64,000 bases of DNA from Ailanthus altissimus (lineage: Eukaryota > Streptophyta > Magnoliopsida > Sapindales > Simaroubaceae). The DNA lies in the NCBI GenBank assembly GCA_946807835.1, contig OX327697.1, forward strand, positions 12,879,501 to 12,943,500, given 5' to 3'. Positions 33,700 to 45,299 of the stretch are shown here, one piece after another. Position 1 is the stretch's first letter. Each line of letters opens with the position of its first letter. Made by a program: the position numbers and the translations under genes. The notes below the pieces were generated by a model. It ran no database searches, was not told where the DNA came from, and saw only the letters and a program-made list of their open reading frames with translations.

Positions 33700-35282
33700 C
33701 AAAGATCTACACCATACAAACTTGTTGGTATTGATGGGCTTGGTCAACACATCTGCTAGGTTATCATCTGTATGATTTTTTTTTATATCCACACTTTCAT
33801 CTTCTACCACTTCTCGAATAAAGTGATATTGAACATCTATATACTTCGTTCTTGAATGAAAAGCTGGATTCCTTGTAATGTGTAAGACACTCTGACTGTC
33901 ACAAAATAATTGAACTTTCTCTTACTTGTGCCCGAGCTCCTCCAGTATTCTTTATATTCAAATTGCTTTATTGCAAGCTTGTGTAGCTGTCATGTATTAT
34001 GCTTTTATAATAGATAATGCCACAACAATTTACAGTTTCGAAACCCAGCTTGCAGCACCTTCTGTAAGTTTAAACACATAGCCAGTAGTGGATTTTCTTT
34101 TATCAAGGTCTCTTGCAAAATCTGAATCCACATAACCCTTAACAATAAAATCTGATCCTCCGTAACATAAAGAAATATCTGAGGTACCCTTAATGTATCT
34201 AAGGATCCTCCTGACACAACCCTAATGCTCTTTACCAGAATTCGCCATGTATCTACTAATTGCTCCCACTGCTTGTGCAATGTCTGGTCTAGTACAAATC
34301 ATAGCGAACATTAAACTTTCCACTGCTAATGCATATGGTACTCAAGACATCTCCTTCCTTTTTGCTTATTTGTTAGGACATATCTTAGAGGATAACTTGA
34401 AATTAATAGGGAGTGGGGTACTAATTGGCTTACAATTTTGCATGTTGAAGCATCGTAAGATTTTTTTTAAGTAGTTCTTCTAAGAAAGCCAAATCTTTCT
34501 ATAATTTCTGTCTCGGTGAATTTGCATCCTTAGAATCTTGTTTGCTGGTCCCAAATCCTTTATATCAAATTCCCTAGCCAACTGTGCCTTCAATTCTTGG
34601 ACTCGATCTTTGTTGGGGCCTACTACTAACATGTCATCCATGTACAACAGCAAAATAATAAAATCATTATCATCTTCAAACCTTTTGTAGTATGTACAAT
34701 GGTTTGAACTAAGTCTATTGTATCCAAGGCTGATGATATAAGAATCAAATCTCTTGTACCAACACCTCGGTGCCTATTTGAGACCGTATAGAGATTTGTT
34801 CAACCTGCAAACCAAGTTTTCTTTTCCTTTTTCTTTAAAAACTTATGGTTGAAGCATATAAATTTCTTCTACAAGTTCTCTATGAAGAAAAGCTGTCTTC
34901 ACATCTAGCTGCTCTAGATGTAAGTCAAATGTAGCACACATTGCCAGGACTATTTGACCGTCTTGAGTCGAACCACGGGGGAAAATATCTCATTAAAGTC
35001 AACACCTTCTTTCAAAGCATCACCTTTCACCACCAATCTCGTATGATACTGCTCTACTTGGTCATTGCTATCTCGTTTGATCTTGTAGACCTATTTGTTT
35101 TCAATGGCTTTTCTTCCACGTAGTAGTGTAACCAGCTCCCATGTTTTGTTCTTATGCAAGGCTTCAATTTCTTCTTGCATTGCTGTTATCCATAAAGAAA
35201 CATCTTGACTTTTAGAAGCCTCTTGGAAAGTTGTTAGCTCTCCATCCTCTGTTAGAAGGCAGTATGCAACATGAGCCTCCAT
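33700..35282 (-). pseudogene. Tork-like Copia reverse transcriptase and RNase H remnant
   Basis: On the minus strand, from 35282 leftward, the RT begins with a typical TAMQEEIEALHKNKTWELV segment and continues with broken frames. Recognisable decayed blocks are the GF..KEGVDFNE.FSPV and YVDD regions (about 34640) and the RNase H end near 33700-34050. Stops and frameshifts are frequent, so the polyprotein is dead. It lies between the integrase and the 3' LTR, the order integrase-RT-RNase H that defines Copia. Confidence 0.78.
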
Positions 35283-35360
35283 AATATACTTCGAGTGCCA
35301 TAATGGTGGTCATCTCTCACGAGTTGATCGACGATCATCTGTAGCCTTAGACTTTACTGG

Positions 35361-36142
35361 TTATTGTTCTTCATATTCTGGTGCTGCTTTAGAAGAATCT
35401 GAATCTTCTTGTACTTGGTTATTTTTCATTTTTACCATTGTAGTCTCTGGATTTTCCTTCACTGTGCTATCATCTTCATCATTCCTTTGCAATTTATCTT
35501 TTGCAAATATCATATCTCTACTGATGACGACTTTGTGGGTAGTGGGATCCCACAGGTGATACCCTTTGACTTCATCAGCATATTTCAAGAAAAGTCATTT
35601 TCTGGATTTTGGATCCAGCTTCGTTGTTTCTTGAAGATATTACATCACATACATAGGACTTCCAAATGTATGAAGGCGAGAATAATCAACTGGTTTTTCA
35701 GTCCACATCTCTATCGGTGTCTTCAACTCGATTGCTATTGATGGTGACCGATTTACCACATAACAGACAGTTTTGACTGCTTCTGCCCAAAATGCCTTGG
35801 CTAAACTTGTAGTTCTCAACATAGCTCTTATTCTTTCCAACAAGATTCTGTTCATCCGCTCTACTACTCCATTCTGCTGAGGCGTGTAAGCTGTGCTGAA
35901 TTGCCGCTTGATGCCTTCTTGTTGACGAATGCAATAAAATCCTCACTAGTATATTCTCCTCAATTATCTGTCCTTAAACACTTGATCTTCTTTTCTGATT
36001 CAAGTTCTATATGTGCTTTGAATATTCTGAAAGCTTCAAACACATATGACTTCTTCTTGATTGAATACACCCAACATCTCCTGGAGTAATCATCTATGAA
36101 CGATACAAAATATCTCGCTCCCCCTAAAGACATCACCGGTGC
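35361..36142 (-). pseudogene. Tork-like Copia integrase remnant
   Basis: The minus-strand segment 35640-35855 gives an RIRAMLRTTSLAKAFWAEAV stretch followed by CYVVNRSPS, the conserved C-terminal part of the Copia integrase core. The segment 35361-35588 continues with the chromo-like linker (KGYHLWDPTTHKVVISRDM). A frame change separates them from the upstream GAG-pre-integrase frame. Confidence 0.85.
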
Positions 36143-37549
36143 TTACCAAACATTAGAATAGATCAATTCTAGAATTTCTTTACTTCTAGAACTGGATGTG
36201 CTAAACTTTAATCTATGTTGCTTACTTGTGACACAGTGCTCACAGAAAGGTAAATGAATTGATTTGAGCCCAAGAAGTAAATTTTGATTAAAGAGAATCT
36301 TCAAACCTCGTTCCGACATATGGCCTAGTTTGCGATGCAACATTATCGTTGACTCTTCTGCTGAACTAGTTGATGCAACAGATGCATCTTCTTTCTGCAA
36401 TGTTTCTCCATTAAGCATGTACAAATTTGCAGCAACCTTTTCTGTTTTCATTATTACAAGAGCGCCTTTAAGAATTTTCATGGTCCCATTTTCAATTTGG
36501 GTCTTACACCCAGTGTTATCTAATTGTCCCAATAACAAAAGAGTCTTCTTGAGGCCTTTCACATGCCGCACCTCCTGGATAATATGAACACTACCATCGT
36601 ACATCTTCATCTTAATGGATCCTATTCTAGTGATTTTCAAAGCATGGTCATTCCCCATATATACAGATCCTTCAGAGGTAGGTTCATATTGATGGAACTA
36701 TTCTCTCTTAGAGGTCATGTGCCATGTAGCTCCAGAATCCATAAGCCATACATCAGAGAATTGTTTTCTACTTTCAACAACTGTTGCTGCCTCACTGTAT
36801 AAGATTTCACCATCATCTGAGGTGCTTGCAATATTCTCTTGAGGTTTGTCTTTTGCACTTTTCTTCAATCCCTAGCAATCCTTCTTCACATGGCCTTTCT
36901 TGCCATAATGGTAGTACTTGACATTCTTCTTACTTCTTGATTTTAGTCTACCATGATTTTGACTCCCACTGGGGCCACATTCTGTTGATCTACCTCTCAT
37001 TATTGTCAAAGCTTCTGCTTCCTGTGAACATTTCTATTTGTCTTCTTTATTTTTTCGTCTTTGTTCTTCTCCCAGTATAGCAACTGTAACATCATCGAAG
37101 ACGAAGAAATCCGTTAAGATATTATTCGTCAAATTGATGATGAGTTGATTATACGAATCTGGTAGGCTTTGAAGCAGAATCTCCGAACGTTCACCTACCT
37201 CTATTTTATGCTCCAAGGAATTGAGTTGGGAAAATAGAGTATTTAATGTGTTGATGTGCTCTGTCACTGAAGTGGATTTTTCCATTCAAATAGTATACAA
37301 TCGTTTTTTTAAGAAGATCTTATTGTGCAAAGATTTGGCCTCATACAATTTTATGAGAGTATCCCAGATCTCTTTTGCTGTCTTATTTTCTGCCACACTG
37401 GATAGCACATTATCAGCAAGTGCTAGATGCAGATCAGCAACTGCATTACTATCAATCTCATTCCACTTGATATCATCAGTGATACCAGCGGGCCTTTCAT
37501 CAATTGCTTCTAAGCACTTATTTTTCCTTAAAATCACATTTATTTTCAT
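36143..37549 (-). pseudogene. Tork-like Copia gag, protease and GAG-pre-integrase remnant
   Basis: Gag occupies 37549-37034 in two frames (AKEIWDTLIKLYEAKS, then MEKSTSVTEHINTLNTLFSQL). A zinc knuckle near 36870-36912 has lost its first two cysteines (YYHYGKKGHVKKDC instead of CxxC). The protease active site WLMDSGATWHM is near 36750. The frame 36658-36143 carries the VRHVKGLKKTLLLLGQLD and HRKLGHMSERGL motifs of Copia pre-integrase. The sequence favours the Tork (Tnt1-like) lineage. Confidence 0.88.
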
Positions 37550-37738
37550 TTTTCACAATGTAAAATTACCTCTATTGAACTTCTCAACTTCGTATTTTGC
37601 TGCCATTGCTCAGAATCGGCTCCCATCGTTTTATATGAATAGTAACTATACATATAAACAGTACTCGTATATGTGAACAGTAACTATATAGGTGAATAGT
37701 AACTATACACGTAAATAGTAACCTCATTCAACCAGAAA

Positions 37739-37750
37739 GCTCTAATACCA
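37739..37750 (-). other. Primer-binding site of the Tork-like element
   Basis: The plus strand reads GCTCTAATACCA. The minus strand is TGGTATTAGAGC, one base from the usual TGGTATCAGAGC complementary to initiator tRNA-Met. It lies two bases inside the 5' LTR at 37753, confirming minus orientation. Confidence 0.85.
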
Positions 37751-37752
37751 CT

Positions 37753-38152
37753 TGTTAGAAATTTGAGGGGTGATACAGGGTCGCAGTTAAAGCGAAATTG
37801 GAAAAATAATAAAAATAAAAATTAAACTAAACACAAGAGTTTACGTGGTTCAGCTTTTAGCTTACGTCCATGGGGGAAGACAGAATAATCTTTTACTATT
37901 AAAAATGGAGAATACAAGTATTGCAGTATTTTAACCTTACAACCCAAAACTCCAATACACCAATTCTCTTAAATCACTCAAAAACTCTCTCAAAATTGAA
38001 TTAGGAATGAATTGCTAAACTCTCCCATTTATAGGGAGAGTTGAGCAAGTGGACAGCCAAGAAAAGGCTGTCTACTATAACAACTTTGCTGGCACCGTGT
38101 GCTAGCAAATTTGTTATGCAGCTGGCACCGTGTGCCAGCAGCTGACAATACA
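37753..38152 (-). mobile_element. 5' LTR of the Tork-like Copia element
   Basis: This is the partner of 33209-33605, with TG...CA ends. The two copies differ by many scattered substitutions, so the insertion is not recent. The five flanking bases (atata on the left of the element, tgcaa on the right) do not match, so the target duplication has been lost or the ends are slightly misplaced. Confidence 0.9.
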
Positions 38153-39230
38153 TGCAACATCAAACCTCCATAAAGATTATACCTTTCATGCACGTTGAAA
38201 ATTTCAGGTCTCAACTACTATGTTATCAGTCATGATAAATGTATTTTGAGCGAGAGTTTGACCTTTATAAGTAATAGAACAAAAGTAGAAAAAAAAAATT
38301 AAGAAGAGAGAGATGCCACTATAAACCTTTTTTTTATTTATAAAAATTATAAATTTTTTGAAATTTATATCTAGAGAATTATATAGATCACACTACTTAA
38401 AAATATGAGTTTATTATTTTTTAAATAGTGTAATGAATATTTATATGATAATATTGTTTTAAGGGTCATTGACACTTCAAAAAAGTGTCATTAACTTACT
38501 GATACTATAGTATTAAAATAATTAAATGTCAATAAACTATTGATATGATATAAACAAATTTAAAATGACGTAATTTTAATTAAAATAAAATATATTTTTT
38601 TAAAATTAATCTTTCAAAATTAATATTTCTTCTCCTCAAAATAGAAGTAGTTAGGGGCTGAGAATTAATGAAATGTCCTAAAACACTATCGTTTTGTGAA
38701 GCAAAGAAAAAAAAGTCTTAAAATAATGTCATTTTAGAGGCTTATTAATTTATTCTCAAAACGAGAGTTTTGGGGTGAAGAAACTAATAAAAAAATCACA
38801 AAACAACACCTGTGTTTTAGGGGAAAGAGGAAGGGGAAGAGGAAGAGGAAGAAATTAATAAAAATCACCTCACAAAACAATGTCATTTTAGGAGAAAGAA
38901 ATTTAAAAAAAACAACTCACTAAATAGCACTGTTTTGTTGAATAAAATATATCCTCTAGCCAAAAATAAAATGCAAGCTCTCATAAAAGTGTTTTGTTGA
39001 ATCTATTTTTATTATTTCCTCTTCGTACAAAAGCACAAATTGGACATGTAATACCTTCAGAAGGAATTGATTGGTCACTACATAAGACCTAACAACTAAT
39101 TTTGTAGAGATTAATACTAGAATTTGAAAACAAATTTAGATTTAGATATATTTTTAATTCCATGACTAAAAAAAATTTGTTACTAAAAAAACAACTGGAA
39201 TTGATTTAGATTAGCTAGCTAGGCTGATAA
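38153..39230. other. AT-rich spacer, no gene seen
   Basis: Mostly simple AT-rich sequence. Between about 38690 and 38960 a loose motif AAAACAATGTCATTTTA recurs in variants (38690, 38718, 38810, 38875, 38930) among purine-rich spacers. It looks like a decayed minisatellite. Confidence 0.5.
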
Positions 39231-39242
39231 TGTGAACTTTAC

Positions 39243-39429
39243 CCAATGTATAATTTCAAAGCTTGATGGAGTTATGAGTCTCCCAATCACCTTCAAGGAC
39301 CTAAACTGCCTGCATATGGGCAGGAGCAGCATTAGGAAGATTATGGCTTTGCCTTTTCCACAAATTGTAAAACTTGTGAGCAGGTGCCTTGACTTCTATT
39401 TTAGTCATTGGCTTGCCAATTAAAGCCAA
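39243..39429 (-). pseudogene. Major-latex-protein-like (Bet v 1 superfamily) exon 1 pseudogene
   Basis: Read leftward from 39429, the frame gives the N-terminal half of an MLP-like protein. It begins LALIGK with TTG where the family has ATG, then IEVKAPAHKFYNLWKRQSHN, VLEGDWE and a SIKL.NYTLG segment equivalent to VGSVKLWNYTLG. It ends at a TTGG|GTAAAG donor-like site (39242-39237), where MLP genes normally have their single intron. Two in-frame stops and the lost start show that it is inactive. The second exon was not found to the left. MLP proteins bind small hydrophobic ligands; nothing here suggests residual function. Confidence 0.8.
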
Positions 39430-39919
39430 TATGTTGTTCTTTTCCAATTCTCACAAATCACAACAAATATTCATTATAGAGAGAATTCTTAAATGCATCT
39501 AACTAACTGGCCAAAAGTTATATAGAGATGTAAATTGAGTTAATTAGCTAAGTTGATTCTATTATTGTCTTCAATTATTATACATACTTGCAGTTTTTCT
39601 TTAATAGAAGTTATATTCTCACATGGTTCACACATTCTTTACTAGTTTGCATGCCATGTAAAACTAATATAAAAGTGTTATATTAGTAGTGACCTTATGC
39701 TTAGTATGACTAATTAAAAGTGTTAAATAAGGGTTGTTTTGCTTATGATTTTTGTTTGTGGTTGTTTTGCTTTTATTTTAGGATTGTATGGCTAGTGTTT
39801 TTGCTATTGTTTTGGGTTATAATTATATATTTTGAATTTGTTATTGCAATGTTTGTGCAATTTCAATTCTCTAATTAGCAAATTTATATATTTGAGAAAT
39901 GTGGAACTGTTGTGTTTGA

Positions 39920-40650
39920 CATGGACAAAACATAAATATCAAGTGATAGACAATCAAAAGAGCATGAAGTTGATGTTGATGAGTTTTTACAATTTGCGGT
40001 GCTTAATTCTAAAAAAAAAGAGGCCACTCAGATGTCCATGTAATACTTGTTGCACCATGAAGTTTCTTTCTCTGGAGTTAATAAGATTTCATTTGTTTGA
40101 AAAAGAATTTTTGCCTACATATACAATAGGGAAGATGACCGTGAGTTTATACCTTTATCCACCCAAGACCACTATAGTAGCTAGCAATTTAAATGCAAAA
40201 ACTATAATAACATTATGGATATGGTTAATGATGCCTATGAATATTGTGATAAAAATCTTACATTCTTTAGTGATATCCGTGAAGATGTAGAAAAACCTTT
40301 GTATCCTAGTTCAGGGCATTCTGGTTTGATTAAAGTTTATAATATAAAAAAAGCATTATGGATAATCTGATAAAGGGTTTTTGGATCTTTTAGAAGTTCT
40401 TGCTGAAATATTACTGCAAGGTAATAATATTCTAAAGTCGATGTGTGAGGCAAAGAAGAAAACGAAGGTGTTGGAGGTTAGATTATAAAAATATACGTAC
40501 TTGTCTTAATGATTGTATTATTTATAATAAAGAGCATGAGAAGCTCATTGTCTTAGTTGTGGAGAATTTAGGTGAAAAAAAAAAAGAAATGGATCTAAGG
40601 AAGTCATATCAGGGATTCTTAAGAAGGTTGTATGAAAGTTTTCCCTAATA
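39920..40650 (+). pseudogene. CACTA (En/Spm) transposase N-terminal remnant
   Basis: Fragments in three frames match the conserved start of plant CACTA transposases (TNP2 type). They are VDEFLQFA near 39977, a decayed CPCRxCxN/RFHLF block near 40030-40100, NNIMDMVNDAYEY near 40210-40240, a DVEKPLYP...SGLIKVYNIK block near 40285-40350, and NDCIIYNKEHEK near 40510-40550. Many stops and slips are present and the catalytic core is missing. No CACTA terminal repeat was identified. Confidence 0.75.
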
Positions 40651-40756
40651 TCCTTGTGAGTTCGACATTCGACTTTGTAAGTCCATTTATTAGTTGTTAT
40701 GATAGCTTATATTTGCGATTGATTTTAAGATATAGAAATATTGCATTAAGTTTTTA

Positions 40757-40778
40757 GCGCCGGTATCGGATAATATTT
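40757..40778 (+). other. Athila-type LTR end and primer-site remnant
   Basis: The text 'agtttttagcgccggtatcggataatatttt' (read here in two halves: agtttttagcgcc and ggtatcggataat) parallels the 5' LTR end plus primer site at 54697-54725 ('agttttatggcgtcgttgcc', 'gaggaatatttct'), and the sequences continue similarly for about 40 bp. It lies between the CACTA remnant and the Tat pol and looks like a short orphan piece. Confidence 0.5.
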
Positions 40779-40825
40779 TATTTTTGCTAATATTAATACT
40801 AATCTTTCATATTTTTATTTTATGA

Positions 40826-41486
40826 CCGATTATCGCCCCTTCTCAAATTAAAAAAACGGAGATAAGTTCAAATGGATGACTCATCACCAAAAAGTCTTCG
40901 AGAAAATCAAGAAGTATCTTACAAGTCCACTAGTTATAACGCCACCTAAACTAGGGTTGCCTCTGATTTTGTACATCGCAACTGCTAAAGAATTGATTAG
41001 AAGTATGTTAACATAAGAATATGATGGTATTGAGAGGCAATCTACTATCTCAGTTGAGTTTTAAATAATGCAAAAACCAAATACACGGTGATTGAAAAAC
41101 TTTGTTTGGCCTTGTATTTCTCATGCACAAAATTGAGATACTATTTGTAGCCTACAAGAGTGCATGTGATAGACCAAACAACCATTATAAAGTATCTCCT
41201 ATCAAAGCCATTCTTGAGAAATCGGTTGGGAAAATGGGCAATTACGTTGTCAGAATTCAACCTAAAGTATGTTCCACAGAAGGCTGTCAAAGGACAACTT
41301 TTGGCCAATTTCCTGGCAGACCATCCTATGCCATATACAATTACAGTCGATCATGAAATCGGTAGCCTGAGTGCTAGTTGTCAGCTATGGTTTGACATAT
41401 CGAAGACAAGTGATGTTGTCAGAGCAGGGATTGTCATAGTATCCCCCTCAAGAATGAAAATGAAAATTCTTTCTTTTTGGACTTTT
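40826..41486 (+). pseudogene. Tat-lineage Gypsy pol: end of RT and first RNase H, start of second RNase H
   Basis: Plus-strand segments show the RT/RNase H connection (HHQKVFEKIKKYLTSPLVI near 40880-40935, then LGLPLILYIA). The frame at 41160-41534 contains IIKYLLSKPFLRNRLGKWAI, KYVPQKAVKGQLLANFLADH and the beginning of a second, archaeal-type RNase H (AGIVIVSPS). Two RNase H domains in series are a hallmark of the Tat group. The second one is interrupted after 41486 by an inserted LTR and resumes at 43899. Upstream gag, protease and most of RT are missing. Confidence 0.85.
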
Positions 41487-43898
41487 TGTTGGGATTTGTG
41501 CTTACGTGACATCCTATTTTGTATAAATATATAATGATAGTATTTATACAATTATCATTTCTAATAAAATTATTAATGTTATTTATTATTAAATGGTAAG
41601 ATGCTTGTAACATTTCAGACGTTGTATGATCTGAAAGAGTTCAGATCTGGTTTAAAGGAGTTTAGATCAGTGCTAAGAGTTAGCAGCGCTAATAGTTAGA
41701 AGTACTAAGAGTTATTAGTGCTAAGAGTTAGTGATGCTAAGAGTTAGTGTGTTCATGAAGTTAGCGAAATCTAAGGAGTTAAGGCCTTGCTTGAAATGAG
41801 ACAATGACCTGAGAATATATTAGTAATGACATAACTGTAAGGAGTTGCAGATGGTGTTAGGAAATGTCATTATGCAAGTATATTCTCAAATAAAATGTTC
41901 CTAATCTAATTTTATCGATGCGGGTCTATCAGTGGAACCTATTAATATAGATTAGTGTATGTCTATATTTGGATGGTCCAGATAGTTAGTCTTAGCAAAC
42001 CATGAGCTTAGTGGAAGCTCGTATAGAGATGCAGGTATTCAGTGAGGACTGAGTATTAAACAGACTCACAAGAACCTCTAATAGACATCTCATGAAGCCG
42101 TCAGTAAAAGGTCTTTCTAGTTGAGTAGTATTTGTGGTCCTTTGACCTGAGCTCCATGGTGGGCTTGTAAGGGATTCACTATACTTTGGTTCCACATATG
42201 TCAAAAACCTTTCATGGTTTGACAGCTGGGTATCGCTGGGTATGGTTCGATGCTCATGTAGTCTGATGTACGTAGATATGGGATCCATCAGCTCATATTA
42301 GTGGGTTGTATATCCTAATGCTCCAAGATTACATTTCAAAAAGTCTTGTGGCCACAAGCATAATCCTCGAAAAATATATTACGAAGGAATAAACAATATC
42401 ACAAAAGTATTTGTGGATATTGTTTAATGAAATATAAATCTGGAGTTAAGTTCATGGTTGAGTAAATAGAGATTTGACGTAGATGATCTATATCTCTACT
42501 CTTTAAGGATATAAATGATAGAAGGATTATACGAATATGCAATAACCTCAACTTGCATGGTCTAACACGCTGATTTGTAATATCCGTAACGTGTGTGTGA
42601 AACATCGTTCACGGACGTATGGAGGAGCTCCATATGACAAATCAAGTGTGGACCTAGAGAGTCTCACAATATGAAATGTATTCATTGCGCACTAGGTTAG
42701 CGGATTGGATTGAATAATTCGATCTAATAAATTTCAGCAAAATAGAATAATTGTTTCGGGATCTCTTAGGATGTGCATTTGTCAAGACTTAATTATTAAA
42801 TACATCATTTAATTAATTAACAAAAGTTGTTAACTAATAGGATGGTGACAAATAGCAAGATCTAAGCCTTCATTATATATCATGATATATTAATAAAATA
42901 ATGCAAAAATAGTTTTTTGATTTATTTTATTATATTAATAAAATAATGCAAAAATAGTTTTTGATTTATTTTATAATATTATTATATACATATAATCCAC
43001 TAAAGATTATTATATAATTTAGTCCATTAATTTTGTTTAAAAGAATTTAATATTTGGCCATTATGAATGGTAGAGGATTTCTTTATATTACATGTATTAA
43101 TATAAGCCATTAAATGAATTTTATTCATTTTGTTTCATTGAAGTGGCCGGCTATGTCTTTGCTAATGGAGGGAGCACTTCCTTTAATAATGATAATGTTT
43201 CATCCATTATGAAAGTGGTGAAAGCAATTGAATTTTTTATGGTGAAAAATTAAAACAAAACAAATGACGAGAATTCATTCAACAAGGTGAAGGATTCGGC
43301 CAAGAAGATGCAAGGAGGGAGAGAGATATGTTTTATCTTGTTTTTCCCTTTCAAGGAGTTGAAAGCTTCAAGGTGAAGTTATTTTGTTTCTCTTATTCTA
43401 CATGCTTAAAAAATTGTTAATAATAAAAGAGAAAAATGATTGTTGTTGTGTTAGTAAATTGTTACTAACAAGAACAAAGAAACTTTCATCTTCTTCTCCT
43501 TTCATGGATGGTTAATCCATATTCATATTTATGAAACAAGTATATGTATTCAGAGAGTTTGAATACAAGTTGCTGGAAATTCTAAAGCTACCATTCTAAC
43601 TCCATAATCCCACCAAACCTTTATGAACTAGAATTGTTCAACAATACACTTCAAGGTGAGCTCTTCACATAGATTGTTGGAGGATTTGAAGATTTTGTAA
43701 AACTATCTTTATTAAGTAAGTGTTTTACATAATGTTTTAATACAATTGTTCATCATGTATAATTGTTATACTTATGTATATATGTGATATATATGTTTAA
43801 TTTGTTAAAAATGAGTGTATATGTAACATGCTTCCGCTGCATATAGTAATTTTTAAAATTATGTATACACTCGTATGTTACACACTCGATATCCAACA
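41487..43898 (+). mobile_element. Family A solo LTR, copy 3, with perfect target duplication
   Basis: The 2412-bp segment starts TGTTGGGAT and ends ATATCCAACA, imperfect terminal inverted repeats. It is flanked by CTTTT at 41482-41486 and CTTTT at 43899-43903. No internal retroelement sequence lies within it, so it is a solo LTR. It is homologous to copies 1, 2 and 4 and gives the best view of the full length of family A LTRs. A local tandem duplication of about 46 bp ('attaataaaataatgcaaaa') sits near 42890-42980. It splits the Tat second RNase H. Confidence 0.93.
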
Positions 43899-44720
43899 CT
43901 TTTCATGTACCAACAATCAGGCCGAGTATGATGCTATCATCATTAGTCTAGAAATGCTTGCCAAAATAGGGATCAAGGATGTTGAAGTCCGGGGCGATTC
44001 TCTATTGGTTATCAAACAAGTGATCGAAGAATATAACTACGAGACTGGCCTGCTCATCCTATACTATAACAAGGCCAAACATCTGATCCAAGGCTTCTAT
44101 TCCACTCTAGTCGAGTATTCAACCAGGATGATTAATTCATAAGCTAATGACCTCGCCTAAGGGTTCAAAAAATTGATCAAAGAGATCTTTTTGAACCACC
44201 GACCACATTATTGCCTGCATACTTTAAGGTTGCCCACTCATGTAGTTATTTTATAGGTCAATTTTAGAAAAAAATTAAAGGAAATACCTGATCGCCTATA
44301 TGAAAAATCCTCATGAAAAGGCTAACCAAAAAATCAAAATAATGGCACCAAAATTTGCCCTATTCCCAGGAGAGCTTTTTAGAAGCGCACCCCTGGGCGA
44401 ACTATGAAGATGCATCGGCCCCAAAGAAAGCATGTTAGTCATGGTTAAATTGCATAACGTTTTACCTAGGGCTCATTTCAGTTGGTGATTAATGAAGAGA
44501 GTTATCTTGAAGATCAAATTTTGGTGGCCAACCATGGAACAAGATTGCCATGACTATGCCAAGGGATGTGAAAATGTCAAAGTTACCAAAATCCTTAGCA
44601 ATGAGGTATATTTGCTGAGCGACGTAGATAGAGAAATCCATCCCAAAGCGATTAATGGTAAATATTTGAAGTCTTATCTGCCAACGATTTTGGAAGGAGT
44701 TAACAAAAGGATGTTTTAAA
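43899..44720 (+). pseudogene. Tat-lineage Gypsy pol: rest of second RNase H and deleted integrase
   Basis: Immediately right of the solo LTR the RNase H resumes with TNNQAEYDAIIISLEMLAKI, followed by VEVRGDSLLVIKQ. From about 44300 the integrase zinc-binding region appears in broken form, ending FWWPTMEQDCHDYAKGCE near 44520-44565. The frame then jumps to KVTKILSNEVYLLSDVDRE and KAINGKYLKSYLP (44575-44690), the very C-terminus of Tat pol. The whole catalytic DDE core has therefore been deleted. Confidence 0.85.
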
Positions 44721-45299
44721 AATCTTCATGAGTTTTAATCAACCTATTTAAAGTCATACTTATACACCGATAATGAATGAGGGGCCAAGTCTTGGAATAA
44801 GTGTAAACCTTCAAATATTCTATGAATGGCCGATAACCTTTGGTCAATTAAAAAAGAACTGATACCAATATCTTTGGACAATATTACGATGAGCACAACA
44901 TAAGATTGGTTGAAAAGCCATAAGCTGATTGAATAAATGTAATCTTAAGTAAATGTATAGGTCGAGTACCAGTTTGTCATCTCAAAGATTAAAGAGGAAA
45001 ATATATAGTGGAATTGATTCACTATTAATAAGCTAATAATAAGAAAATTGGATTAATAAAACTAAAAAGTAGCTGGAGTAGTTCAAAAAACTTCAAAGAA
45101 AACAAATATCCCAAAAATCACCATTTCTATTATTTCAATAAAATATACAAAAGTGTCGGTCACAGGGGCAAGTACATTTAAAAATCATCAAAGAAAGAAA
45201 AGAATTCGACATGTAAAGTATCCACCGAGGACCACCACTTGGGCCTCCTTGAGCTTGAGAGATTTATTCGAGGACAACCATTTGTCATGGTTTTCCAAA
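44721..45299. other. Tat element spacer between pol and the antisense gene
   Basis: Non-coding sequence. A 60-codon plus-strand frame (45153-45335) has no recognisable domain and overlaps the end of the antisense reading region. Confidence 0.45.

Noticed and set aside
33209..38152. Tork-like Copia element considered as potentially active
   Set aside because: Its LTRs differ at many positions, the zinc knuckle has lost cysteines, and frameshifts and stops occur in pol.
39232..39423. Plus-strand 63-codon frame
   Set aside because: It is the shadow of the minus-strand MLP-like exon, which has clear family motifs.
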